A stretch of DNA of 64,000 nt from Seriola aureovittata (taxonomy: Eukaryota > Chordata > Actinopteri > Carangiformes > Carangidae): positions 930,001 to 994,000 of the forward strand of contig NC_079368.1 in the NCBI RefSeq assembly GCF_021018895.1. Reading direction: 5' to 3'. Shown piece after piece: positions 12,831 through 22,780 of this stretch. The notes under the pieces were generated by a model. That model saw only the letters and a list, made by a program, of their open reading frames with translations, did no database searches and was not told the DNA's origin. The number at the start of each line of letters is the position of its first letter. Position 1 is the first letter of the stretch. Both the position numbers and the translations under genes were made by a program.

Positions 12831-13554
12831 GGCTTTTGTGGCCACATCCTTCTCTGGTCTGCTGGTTGTAGCGTGTGCAAGGCGCAGGCCTATGATTTAC
12901 CTGCTGTCCCAGGCTTTAACGCGCCCCATATGGTGAACAATGACCCATAAAGACGCCTCTAAATTAGACAGGAGTTATAAAGGCAGCCCAGACCTCTGTT
13001 TATAGCACAGAGCCTGACTCTGCTGGCTTCAATGTGTGTGGACTGCCCACTGCTCAGACTGCAGGCATATTATCTGATTCAGATCACATAACAAACTTTA
13101 AGTCCTATCACTGACATGTAGCTAAGTTAATTCAGACGATGCCACCACGTAACAAACGTATACAGTGTGTGGAGCTGAAACAGTGTGTGTTAGTGTGGAT
13201 TTACACGCAGTGTGTGGATGTGTGTGTGGTTTTGCTGAGCTGTGGTTGGCAGCTCTCTGTGCTGAGCAGATGGAGTGGGGAGGGATTCTGGCTACAGCTC
13301 TTTGTGTGATATAAAGATTTGCTTCCTCTCGTAGCTGCTTCCTCTACTTTGTGTCTAGACGAAATCAGTCAGAGTCAGTCTTGTTCTGCCACTTCAGTTA
13401 TCCAGTCATTGTTGCAGCAGGTTGGTGGAGATGTGTAAATGGTCAGGTAAAACAAATGACAGAAACATATTTTCTTGTGTGGCAGGCGTTTAAATATAAC
13501 ATTTAGAAAATCAACAGTATTGGGTCTTTGCAGATCATCAGTGGGACTGTTTCT
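12828..13554. other. Repeat-free non-coding DNA
   Basis: No gene was recognised. Positions 12,840-13,080 have balanced, complex sequence (for example 'taaattagacaggagttata') and could be a conserved element. This is inference from texture only. Confidence 0.4.
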
Positions 13555-13815
13555 GGGGCAGCTGTGGCTCAGGAAGTCATCTGCTAATTGGAAAGTTGGT
13601 GGTTTCTCCTCCAGTCTGCATGTCAAAGTGTCAATGGGTGAGACACTGAACCCCGAATTCCCCTTGATGTATCATCGACGTGCAAGTGTGTGTGATGGAG
13701 AAGCACTGAATGCATAGAAAGTGTCAAATGAATGATTGTGAAGGGATGAATGTGTAATGTTTTAAGTCATTGATAAGACCATAAATAAATAGGTGCCATC
13801 TATTTACCATTTAAA
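13555..13815 (+). mobile_element. tRNA-derived SINE remnant
   Basis: The 5' end 'ggggcagctgtggctcagga' has the tRNA A-box form. It is followed by 'tctgctaattggaaagttgg', then 'ctccagtctgcatgtcaaag', 'agacactgaaccccgaatt' and finally 'catctatttaccattta'. This order matches a widespread fish SINE recalled from memory. The B-box region is shortened: 'ggtttctcctccag' stands where GGTTCGATCCC would be expected. It should be transcriptionally dead. Confidence 0.75.
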
Positions 13816-14175
13816 TGTTTTTGAACTAGTGCAAACTGTGCCTGTCGTAGCCTGATGGGACCAATGACTTCTATTTACAAGGAAAGACGGACAGTGATTA
13901 GGGTCAGGGTTACAGTCTCAAAAACTGCCCTTCCAACAAACTTTGTTGTTGACACTTCACTTCCTCTGGTCCTCAGAAACACACCTGATAGGTTTGAAGT
14001 TGATGGAATGAGCAGAGATCCTGAACATTGACAGACAGACAGAGAGTCCTCCATTGATGTTGGAAATTCCCGTTTAATTTCCATGACATTTCTCTGCCTC
14101 CTGCACTAATTGATGGAAGGAAGAATTTTCAAAATGTCCACCTTCCACTTATTATATTCCTTTCGCGCCAGCAAC

Positions 14176-14560
14176 AGCCATTTTGTTTTCAGGTTGTCCG
14201 TCCAATCCCCCCATTCTCATGGACACAATACCTCAGTAATGCCTTGACTGACCTTCTTCAAACTTAGCACAAACATTCACTATCTAGGACTCAAGGATGA
14301 ACTTAATTTTGGTGGTCAAAGGTCAAAGGTCACTGTGACCTCACATTGACCAAACACTTTTTTACTTCACAGCAATTATGACAAAATTTCACACAAATGG
14401 TTCATATTTTCTATGACTCTGGATAAAAAGGGATGTAACCTGAAATTAGTCTGAGTGGAGAAGGCAGAGAACCACCAGGAGGTGATTCTAGTTTTTACTT
14501 TTTTCAACATCTTATCAACAGATTTCATGACAATCACTGAGCAGCCGCTCTCCCCAGAGG
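14176..14560 (-). repeat. Dispersed repeat I, copy 1 (minus)
   Basis: Contains 'tttcaggttgtccgtcc', 'actcaaggatgaactt' and 'ggtcaaaggtcactgtgacc', followed by a block near 'caaatggttcatattttc'. The reverse complement of this order is found at 22,185-22,680. It is a very common dispersed repeat in fish, class unknown to me. Confidence 0.7.
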
Positions 14561-16007
14561 ATAATCCCTTTTCAGTTTGGACACTCACTTTGCACTTTAC
14601 TCTTTAACTTCCAACCGACATCTTTCTCCACAAATTACTAAAAACTGGTCAAAACACTTCTCACAAAATTTGAATTGGCAATTCATGTTTCTTGGTGACC
14701 CCCTTACCTTTCCTCTTCTGCCACCATCAGGTCAGAATTAATATTTTTAGCCCTGCAAAAGCTCTCAGAACAGCACTACTAACACTAACAATTAAGTTCT
14801 GTGTATACTACATGATGATCTTCAGATCCAGGCAATGTTTTCTAAAAGTGCTTCCTTAATTGAAAGTAGCAGGTCTACATTCAGATAATGATTTAACTAA
14901 CCTATTTTATATATTTTATTTTAAAGACAGACAGATCTTTGTACTAATAATAATAATGAATGGAGGGATCTCACTTATCCGATCGACTTCACATTTTGAA
15001 GGTGTTTTGCTGAGGATCTAAGAAAGATCAGTCTCAACTGTTCAGTTTTTTGGATGAGTAGTTCTCATCCCTTCATGTTGTGAATTGTGGAATTGTTTTT
15101 TTTATATATAATAATGAAACCAGTTGTGACATCCACACTGTTCTGCTTTGCTCACGATGATCTGGGCTTTATGAAGGGGATGAGCAGTGAGCGCCGCGGG
15201 ACATTCACACTAAATAAACTTATATGTTTATACACCACCGCAAAGAGGTGGAGAGCTAGTGGGGCGTGTAACTGTGTTTAGGCCCGCCTCTTGGGGGTTT
15301 ATGGCCAGAGGAGCAGTAAAGATGTCATGGCCAACAACCAGGAGGGCTTCTTGTGTAAGAGGATCTAGCGTTTTATGTTCAGATGCCATTATATGAAATG
15401 CAAACTGCTCTGATTCCAGCTCCATGTCTGAGTTCTTCACAGTGGCCCAACCCAACTGCCAGAAATCACAGCTACACCTTTAACCTTGATGTGTCCCACA
15501 GTCTGCTCTGGCCCTACTTCGAAGGTGGAGGTGACTCTGACGCCCTCCCAGCACCGGGCCTTCAACCAGCCAGTCCTGTGTTTCCTTTGTTTAACCTCTG
15601 ACCTGAGAAAACAAGACATGTCCCAGAGTTCTGAGGAGGGCGAGGGGAAGAGGAAGTGTCTGGTTACAAATTAAATATATGCGTGTCAGCGGGCCTGCTA
15701 GCAGCACCGCTACTGAAATGACATGTGGTACCAAGGCTCCCACCATAAAGTTTTAAGGCCTCACTTCCATCTGTGCTTTTCAAAGGGGATCTGGATGATG
15801 GCTGGACCCAAGGCAGGATGGAGCCTATTTGTCAGGAACAGAAAGGATAGGAAAGGAAAGGCAGTTTGCAGAGGAGACAGACTAAAAAAAACATCACATG
15901 GATGGTTTAGAGAATGCTTTGGACAGTTTTGGAAATAAATTATGAGGAGCAAAAATCTGCCCTAAATTACTTTAAAAAGTAAATTAAAAAAACATGATGA
16001 AGATGGT
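14561..16007. other. Non-coding DNA before the Gypsy element
   Basis: No gene was recognised. Positions 14,965-15,075 carry a fragment of repeat G. Positions 15,380-15,680 hold short overlapping ORFs on both strands without a recognisable domain. Confidence 0.45.
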
Positions 16008-16011
16008 TTGG
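16008..16011. other. Target-site duplication, left (TTGG)
   Basis: TTGG immediately precedes the 5' LTR and is repeated at 21,820-21,823 directly after the 3' LTR. A 4-bp duplication is within the range known for Ty3/Gypsy integration. Confidence 0.7.
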
Positions 16012-16757
16012 TGTAGGAGTTGCATATAGACAGCCTATGAATTTCACCAAATCACCCATTTTTGTGTTAAAATCTATAATTTTTTGCCATAATCTCCTGC
16101 CTGTGTGTGCTTAGTCTTGTATGTGAGTGACAGTTTCCAGCTTGATGACGTAGGCACGCCCGCACGCTCTGGTCAAAGCCTTTTCCACTATAGCTGGAGG
16201 TCAGTCACTGTAGAGAGTAGAGAGTTATAACTTTAATGGGGTCAAACTGCTGTGGCTTGTTTGGTGTGGTATCCGATTCTTCCTGTGAGGGTCCTGCTGA
16301 GTTTTGAGTTTGCTAATTTAAGTTTTTAATGAAGTTGAGCATCTGTGATAAAAAGCTAATGTTAACATGCTAAATTAGGGCGTTATGTTATGTGAAGCAT
16401 AAGTTAAGCTATTTGATCTGTCATATTTCTTTTGAATATGTTATTGTATTTTGTATTGCGAAAGCTAGGGAAAAGCTCCTGTTTAAAAGCACAGTGCCTT
16501 GTTTTGTTTTTTTTTTATTTAATTTATTTATTTCAAATTGTTTATTTTATTGTATTAATAAGAGTAAAAAAAGCCTTTTCCAATATGGCTGGAGGAGAGT
16601 CCAGCTTGGCAGGCGCCCACTGTACACAAAGGTTACCATTTTGTTTTTACCAGAGTACAACAACTTGTGAGTAAAGACCCAGAGACCTAGTGCCACTTCC
16701 TGTCCCATTATTCCTCAACCTAGAACACAACACAGACCTAAAAGTCACACGAAGACA
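16012..16757 (+). repeat. 5' LTR of Gypsy element (746 bp)
   Basis: Starts TGTAGGAGTTGCATATAGAC and ends just before 'ttggtgccatgaccc'. It aligns with the 3' LTR in two blocks: 16,012 to about 16,380 and about 16,425-16,757. The 3' LTR has about 360 bp more between these blocks. Shared words include 'gcttgtttggtgtggtat' and 'aacttgtgagtaaagaccca'. Confidence 0.93.
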
Positions 16758-16758
16758 T

Positions 16759-16773
16759 TGGTGCCATGACCCA
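16759..16773 (+). other. Primer-binding site
   Basis: TGGTGCCATGACCC begins one base after the 5' LTR. Its first seven bases pair with a tRNA 3' end of the form GGCACCA. The tRNA species was not determined. Position and form fit a retrotransposon minus-strand primer site. Confidence 0.7.
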
Positions 16774-16924
16774 TGGGATTCTTCAAGCATCAATGTCATC
16801 TCAGTCGCAGTGGGGAGCTCGTCATCATCACCTTCATCCCGAGTTGGTTATTTCAGTCAGTGTTTTTTGTGCATTGTGTAATTTTTTTTCTCATTCTTGT
16901 GTATTTGTATCGGTATAAACCATT

Positions 16925-18296
16925 ATGAAACCAGCAACTTTTTCAGAAGGGAATGGGATTTCTGAGGGAGAGGTTTACTCTGACGTGAATTTTGGGAGAG
17001 GGTGGTTTCTCAAAGATGGGGTTCAGACACCAAATTTGGGTGGGTTGAGGACCCCCAGGTTTTGTTCCACTCGTGTCCAGGTTCTGCCATGTAAATTACA
17101 AATCCCACAGACAGCACCTCATGCTGAGTTGAGTAACCTAATCTCAGAGTTGGCTAGTCAGATTGGTCAGTCTATTGCAGCCCAGCTACAGGGTGACAAA
17201 AGAGGAAGTGAGTCTGTGTCAGCAGAGTTCCTTAAATCAGAGCAAAAGTAGAAGTACTTCCTGAGTTAAACCTTTCTGGTGTTAGGCTTGTAATGCAATA
17301 AGATGTTATGGAGCCACAAGTCTTTAGAGGTGACAGCAGTGATAAGAGTTCTGTCCGTAAGTGGGTTGGGATGGTTGAGGTTCATCTTGTGAAAAGAAAA
17401 ACACCAACACATCAGAAGTCACAGGCAATATTAGCTAGGCTAATGGGGAGGGCTAAGGATGTATTGAAGGTCAGGGCGTGAAGTGTCTATGATGTTTATC
17501 AAGTATTGCTCAGATCCCATCTTCTCCAAAAGGTTCAGCTTTAAAGCAGCGGAAGAGTGGACAACCAGTGAGGTTCAGGAATGCATTGATAGCTTCCAGC
17601 GTGAACTTAGGACACACATTCAGGCTAGCCCTTCAGCCCAACAGGGACATGCAGTCAACCACACCCAGTCTACCATGTTTCAAGAAGTGGATATGTCACA
17701 GCCAGTGCAGGTCAGTCCCACTTCACAGCCCCATTGATCCCCAGGGCTTGTTTCACTGGCTTCATCGGCAGTGACAGTCAATGCAGGACCAGCCTCAGTC
17801 CTCGCTCCTCAACTTTCGCCCACTGCCACCCTATTTATCCCAGCTCCGGTCACTGCTCTCACCCCACATCTCCCCAAGGTGCCAACAGCCCCCCACCCAG
17901 TGCCAGTGCCAACCACTTAGCTCACACAGCCACCAGTATCTCTCCTGGCTGCTCTGCCCAGTCTCGAGCCTGTTCACTGTCAACCTGTCCCAGCCCCCAC
18001 CCCAGCCGTTTATGTGAATGGCATGCATGCTCTGATCAGTCTCTTGGACTACATGATGGCACCATAGAACATCCAGTTTGCAGCCCCTGCCCCATCACAT
18101 CAGTTTTCTCCAGGCCCTCTTCATAGGAGAAACTGTTGGGTCTGTGGTGAATCCGGCCACTCATCACTTATGCACTGCAATAGAATTTGTGTCTCTCATG
18201 CTTGCTCCTCGTCACTGGAAGAGAGACTGCAACAAACATGCGCAGGGACAGCTGGGCCAGCTTGATGTCGGCCGCAGTCGCCCTTTGGAAAACTAG
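16925..18296 (+). pseudogene. Gypsy Gag pseudogene with zinc knuckle
   Basis: Gag forms the retrotransposon particle and packages its RNA. The first open stretch (16,925-17,251, 108 codons) has no motif I recognise. After stops, a fish-type Gag block appears at about 17,365-17,480 (VEVHLVKRK, ILARLMGRA), then another at about 17,480-17,610 (SMMFIKYCSDP, AAEEWTTSEVQE). In family members recalled from memory these two blocks are farther apart, so several dozen residues seem to have been lost. A proline/serine-rich linker with stops follows. The zinc knuckle is at 18,134-18,178 (CWVCGESGHSSLMHC): C-x2-C-x4-H-x5-C, one residue longer than the usual last gap. A second knuckle-like remnant (PRHWKRDC) lies in another frame. 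Confidence 0.85.
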
Positions 18297-18436
18297 AAAA
18301 CCCACGCTTGGTGAGGGGCAGTGTGGGAGGATGACAACAATCCCTCATTGGAGATGAGCCGGATCGCGAACTTCTCTACGTTAACACCTGTTCAGCCATG
18401 CCAGAAGGCTAAAAAGTTGTAGTTCAAGGATCAGCT

Positions 18437-18956
18437 GAGGTGCCAGCTTTCAGTGAGCTACACCCAGGTTGCAGTGAATGAAAAGGTCGAACTGAAGGGC
18501 ATTATAGATTCAGGATCCATGGCTTGCACCCTGAATGAGGAGGCTGAATGTTTACTCAGAGAAGCTGGAGATCTTGTGGGAGAACCTCAGTTGCCAGAAT
18601 GTATTATACTAGTCGGCTGAGGTGGGAAGCAGACCTGTCCCAAATGCATATATGATTTGACATTGACTGTCTTTGGAGTGAAATGCATTCCCCCTGTTCT
18701 GATGGTGTCAGGCCATCGTAATGAACTCATCATTGGCTCAAAAGTCCTCAAGCACATACTGCGTGTTATGAAAGGGAATGATGACTACTGGAGACTCATA
18801 ACTGCTGGGTGCAAACATTTGCTGTTGACTGAACATTTCTTGGATGTGATGCCATGCACAACCAGATGGAGAGGTGACGAGATACCTGACAAGATCGGCA
18901 CTGTGAAGCTGCCCCGTGCTGTTACCTTGCTCCCTCAGCATGAACACCTGATGTAG
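18437..18956 (+). pseudogene. Retrotransposon aspartic protease pseudogene
   Basis: The protease cuts the Gag-Pol precursor and works as a dimer, each subunit giving one Asp. The active-site motif IDSGSMACT is intact, with its Asp codon at 18,507-18,509. The C-terminal retropepsin strand appears as ELIIGSKVLKHIL near 18,720-18,760. The two halves lie in different frames, with a shift and a stop near 18,600-18,620. The open stretch 18,657-18,956 continues beyond the protease, where the reverse transcriptase would start in a complete element, but no polymerase motif is reached. Confidence 0.8.
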
Positions 18957-19045
18957 GGCAGGCTGCCAAGCAATATGCCAGTGTCTCCAGGCGGCACAAT
19001 TATCGTGGAGCCTTGCACTTCTAAGTCCAAGCCGAGAAATGTCCC

Positions 19046-19800
19046 TGTGAGAGGTGTGTACATGCCAAGACTCCAGAGCCTGCAGCAAGAACCCCTTTGG
19101 AAGGCATAAAGAGCTCTGCTCCCATGAGGCTCATCTGCATCGACTTCTGGTAAGTAGAATGTATTCACTCAGATCAGGGTTCCAAGTTTGACAGTGAAAT
19201 GGTGTCTGAGGTGCTGCAGCTGTCTGGCATTGCCAAGTCCCATACCACCGCCTATCACCCTATGGGCAATGGTGTCCAAGAGCTGTTCAACCGCACCCTT
19301 GGTAATATGTTGCAAACCATCCCTCTCAGAGCCAAGCAAGAATGGCCACAAGAGATCCAGGCGCTGACCTTTGCCTACAATGGGACTGTCCATGAGACTA
19401 CTGGCTATGCCCCATTCTACCTGATATTCGTCCGTGTTCTGAGGCTTCCAGTGGACATTGTGTTCTCGCCTGTCCTGCATGATCCCATTGTGACAGACTT
19501 CAGTAGTTACTCCAAAACCCTTCTGTCTTACCTTCTCCGAGGCTTCCAGAATCACTCAGCAGCACACAGACAAAGAGCAAGAACACCAGAGCAATCAGTA
19601 CAATAAGAGAGTAAAAGGTGTCTCTTTGCATGTTGGAGATCAAGTGCTGCTTGCAACAAAGGAGAGGGGGCAAGAAAAAACTGGCCAACAAGTGGGAACC
19701 CACAGTGTATGCTGTTTGTGAAATTAACCCCAAAACTCATATCTACAAGATCAGTGATGCCACAGGCTAGTGTAAGGTTGTGCACAGGAACCTACTGTTG
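19046..19800 (+). pseudogene. Gypsy integrase pseudogene with internal deletion
   Basis: Integrase inserts the cDNA copy into the host genome. The end of its zinc-binding region is visible as CERC (19,046-19,057). The start of the catalytic core follows as MRLICIDFW, which carries the first catalytic Asp, then a TAA at 19,151. Only a few codons later comes HSDQGSKF with the second Asp, so the 50 or more residues normally between them are gone. The rest of the core is open to 19,606 (AYHPMGNG, QELFNRTLGN with the catalytic Glu, AYNGTVHETTGYAPFYL). The C-terminal domain continues in shifted frames (HVGDQVLLATKERG, VVHRNLLLDGSFLP). RT and RNase H should precede it but are missing, with a junction just before CERC. 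Confidence 0.9.
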
Positions 19801-19989
19801 GATGGGAGTTTCCTCCCTGTCCGAGACGCACTTTGGAGACAGCCTTTGGACACCTTACCAGACACTGGTGACTCCAGCATCAGTGAAGAGTCGGATGGAC
19901 TCAGCAGTTTGGAGAAGGATTCCTCTTGAGCGCGGATATCTGAGTGGGTCCTGTTCAAGTCAAATCATATGGTTCATGGAGACAGTGCA

Positions 19990-20368
19990 GAAGAGGAGCT
20001 GGTTTCGAAGCTCAAAGATGAAACCTACACTCACTGTGGATGGGGTGGACGAAATACATGTTGCCCCTGACTTTCCTGGATCACGAGCTGCTGCGGTTCC
20101 CACTCCAGACAGCTCTCTCAAAAACTCTGAAAAGACACAATCTGGCACAGCCCCCTCTCCTGTCATCCCTGACGAGCCTCAGTCTTCCACAGGGCCCTCT
20201 CATGTCATCTCTGCAGAGGCACAGTCTCCTGTCCTGACTCCTCCAATGAGCCTCAGTCTTCCGCAGTCCCCACTCCTGTCAACTCTGGTGAGACCCAACC
20301 TGCCACTGCCCCTGCCCCACCTGAGCCAGGCTCTGCCCACAGTCAGACCTTCACAGTCATGCCCCTAA
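19990..20368 (+). pseudogene. Proline/serine-rich C-terminal tail of the Gypsy polyprotein
   Basis: An open stretch with internally repeated Ser-Pro-rich segments (words such as 'cctcagtcttcc' and 'ccctctcctgtcatc' recur). It follows the integrase C-terminus and ends about 350 bp before the 3' LTR. No envelope-like feature such as a signal peptide or membrane segment is apparent. The function of such tails is not established. Confidence 0.45.
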
Positions 20369-20699
20369 CCAGGTTCCACCTAGGGGTAGGGTTGTCACTA
20401 TAGTTGGTAGGGTTGTAAGTCAGTCAAGAGGCTCATAGAGACCATGGTCCAGAGACCCATTACATGGGGTATGTTGCCGCTGCAAAACGCTCTGTCTGTA
20501 GCGTAGAAAACTTTCAAGTCCTGCTCTCTGCTTTCGAGGCCTGCTCAACCATCCCAATTCCTTTTATTCTGTTTTACAGATAGTTCTTTTAACTGAACTA
20601 TAAGATGAGATCTTTGTGTTTACTTGCCTGGGGTACTACAGTTCATCAAATGTGCTTGGTGTTGAAGTGCTACTCATGTGTACAGTGATTTTGGTGAAA

Positions 20700-20714
20700 T
20701 TCAGGAGGTGTCAA
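20700..20714 (+). other. Polypurine-tract position (weak)
   Basis: 'ttcaggaggtgtcaa' directly precedes the 3' LTR where the plus-strand primer is expected. Only AGGAGG is purine-rich, so the tract is either decayed or unusual. Confidence 0.35.
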
Positions 20715-21819
20715 TGTAGCAGTTGCATATAGACGGCCTATGAATTTCACCAAATCACCCTTTTTTTTTAAAATCCTTTATTTTTCGCCATAATCTCCTG
20801 CCTGTATCTTGCGTGTGAGTGACGGTGTCCAGCGTGATGACGTCGGCACGCCCGCATGTCAGAGCGTTTTCCAGTATAGCCGGAGGTGAGTCCATGTAGA
20901 GCCGTGTAGAGAGTTATAATTCATGATTTTAATGGGGCCAAACTGCTGTGGCTTGTTTGGTGTGGTATTCGACTCTTCCTGTGAGAGTCCTGCTGAGTTT
21001 TGAATTCACTAATTTAAGTTTTAATTTTATATAAGTTTAGCATCTGTGATAAAAAGCTAACCCTAACATGCTAAGTTAGACTCCGTACTATCATCAAGAT
21101 GTACAGTTGTCTCTGGTTAATGCTGTTCATTCTGAGAGCCAAGCTTGGCGGGAACCCACTTTACACATAGCTCACCTCTGCCATTTTGTTTGTACCACAG
21201 GTATGGCGATAGTTTTGTTCTGAGATGAATGTTTTGTGAAGTGTTATCTAATGAATCTATATATGTTTACATACTGTAGCATGAAATAAGCAATTTTAGC
21301 TGTCAAGTGTTAAAAAGAGATGCCTGTTAATGATTTAAGAGCATCAGTATTACGTTTAAACTGAATTTTTAGTATTTTATATGAAAAAGCTCTAAATATG
21401 GGTTTTCTGGTAACTGAATGTAATTTACTTGTTTGATTATTTAAGAGATATATATTTTTAGTCATATTTCTTTAGAATATGTGTGTGTATTGCACTTTGT
21501 AGGCTAAAGCTAGGAAAAGCTCCTGTTTAAAAGAGCAGTACCTTGTTTTTTGCAATTTAATTTATTTATATCATACATGTTTATTTTATTGTATTGTTTT
21601 ATGGCTGAGTTATTAAGAGCAGCAAAAATGATGAAAAAAAGCCTTTTCCAGTATGGTTGGAGGAGAGCCCAACACTGTACATACAGTTTACCTCTGCCAT
21701 TTTGTTTGTACCACAGTGCAACAACTTGTGAGTAAAGACCCATAGACCCAGTGCCACTTCCTGTCCCATTATTCCACAACCCAGAACACAACGCAGACGT
21801 AAAAGTGACACAGGTTACA
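20715..21819 (+). repeat. 3' LTR of Gypsy element (1,105 bp, longer than its partner)
   Basis: Starts TGTAGCAGTTGCATATAGAC and ends 'gacacaggttaca'. About 360 bp absent from the 5' LTR occupy roughly 21,085-21,455. This part includes 'cctctgccattttgtttgta' (about 21,174-21,193), which is repeated nearly exactly near the 3' end (about 21,691-21,710). The LTR therefore carries an internal duplication. Point differences between the two LTRs are numerous, so the insertion is not recent. Confidence 0.92.
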
Positions 21820-21823
21820 TTGG
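21820..21823. other. Target-site duplication, right (TTGG)
   Basis: Matches 16,008-16,011 at the other end of the Gypsy element, supporting the LTR boundaries given here. Confidence 0.7.
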
Positions 21824-22184
21824 GATCAAAATCCCTTTTTTCTGCAAGAATGTCCCTGTAACCTGGATATTCCCATAATCTGAATTCTGAAGAATGATAT
21901 GTTTGTGTTCCATTCTTTCTTTCTGTTCTTCTTTCCCACTGTATTTAACATGTTGGTTAGACAGAAAAGTCATCCTCAATCCAGCCACAGCAAATACTCT
22001 CTGAAGGAAATGTGATTGCAACCAGATTAATGTGAGGATACATTGTTAATTGATGTATTTGAGTCACAGATATGTTGATACTGAACATATCAGTAAATAT
22101 ATTTATTTTTTCACCAAAGCTGCAGTTTCACAAAGATTAGATTTTCCTTAAAGTCTAAATTAAGATTTCCTTAAAATAAAAACC
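21824..22184. other. AT-rich non-coding DNA
   Basis: No gene or element was recognised between the Gypsy element and repeat I copy 2. Confidence 0.5.
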
Positions 22185-22680
22185 AACTAGAATCACCTCT
22201 TTGTGGTTGTCTGCCTCCTTCACTCTAGTGTCAGATTACATCCTCTTTATCAAGTCATATAAAATATGAACCATTTGTGTGAAATTTTCATAATTGATGT
22301 GTGAAGTCTTGAGTTACGGCTAAAAAGAAATTTCTGAGGTCACACTGACCTTGACCTTTAACCACCAAAATCGAATTAGTTCATCCTTGAGTCAAAGTGA
22401 ATGTTTTTACTAAATTTGAAGAAATTCCCTCAAGGCATTATTGCGTTCACAAGGCCAAAACAGTATTTTGTGAGGACACTGTGACCTTGACCTTTGACCG
22501 CCAGAGTCCAATCAGTTCATCCTTGAGTTCTACTGAACATTTGTGCTAAATTTGAAGTTCTATCAAGTTGTTACTGAGATATCATGTCCACAAGAATGAG
22601 TCGGACAGATGTACCCTCTGACTCTGACCTCTAACCACGAACAACATGACCATGTTCATGGTGATAAATCAAGAAGTCAG
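22185..22680 (+). repeat. Dispersed repeat I, copy 2 (plus)
   Basis: Contains 'gaccttgacctttgaccgc' and 'cagttcatccttgagttc', in inverse orientation to the copy at 14,176-14,560. The central block ('gttcatccttgagt' with a following 'aatttgaag') occurs twice inside it, spaced about 150 bp, so the copy is internally duplicated. Confidence 0.7.
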
Positions 22681-22736
22681 TTTATGATTTGTCCGATGGA
22701 TCACTCCACTTTCGTGCTGCTGTGCTCTTCCAGCTC

Positions 22737-22780
22737 TATTAATGGTTGCTCTACAGTTTATTAATGGTTGCTCTACAGTT
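22737..22780. repeat. Perfect 22-bp tandem duplication
   Basis: 'tattaatggttgctctacag' plus two T bases is present twice in direct succession (22,737-22,758 and 22,759-22,780) without a mismatch, so the duplication is recent. Confidence 0.95.

Larger units (their letters stand above)
16012..21819 (+). mobile_element. Ty3/Gypsy LTR retrotransposon, defective, 5.8 kb
   Basis: Two LTRs in direct orientation (16,012-16,757 and 20,715-21,819) start with TGTAG and end in ACA. A primer-binding-site-like TGGTGCC follows the first, and TTGG flanks both ends. Between the LTRs, in the expected order, are remnants of Gag (with a CCHC zinc knuckle), an aspartic protease, and the integrase core and C-terminus. 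That order and the integrase wording (TAYHPMGNG, FNRTLGNML) place it in Ty3/Gypsy rather than BEL or a retrovirus. Reverse transcriptase and RNase H are absent and no envelope gene is visible. Stops, frameshifts and deletions occur throughout. It could only have moved with proteins supplied by another copy and now looks inactive. Confidence 0.92.

Noticed and set aside
16012..21819. Endogenous retrovirus rather than Gypsy retrotransposon
   Set aside because: No envelope region is visible, and the Gag and integrase wording and 4-bp target duplication fit Ty3/Gypsy.
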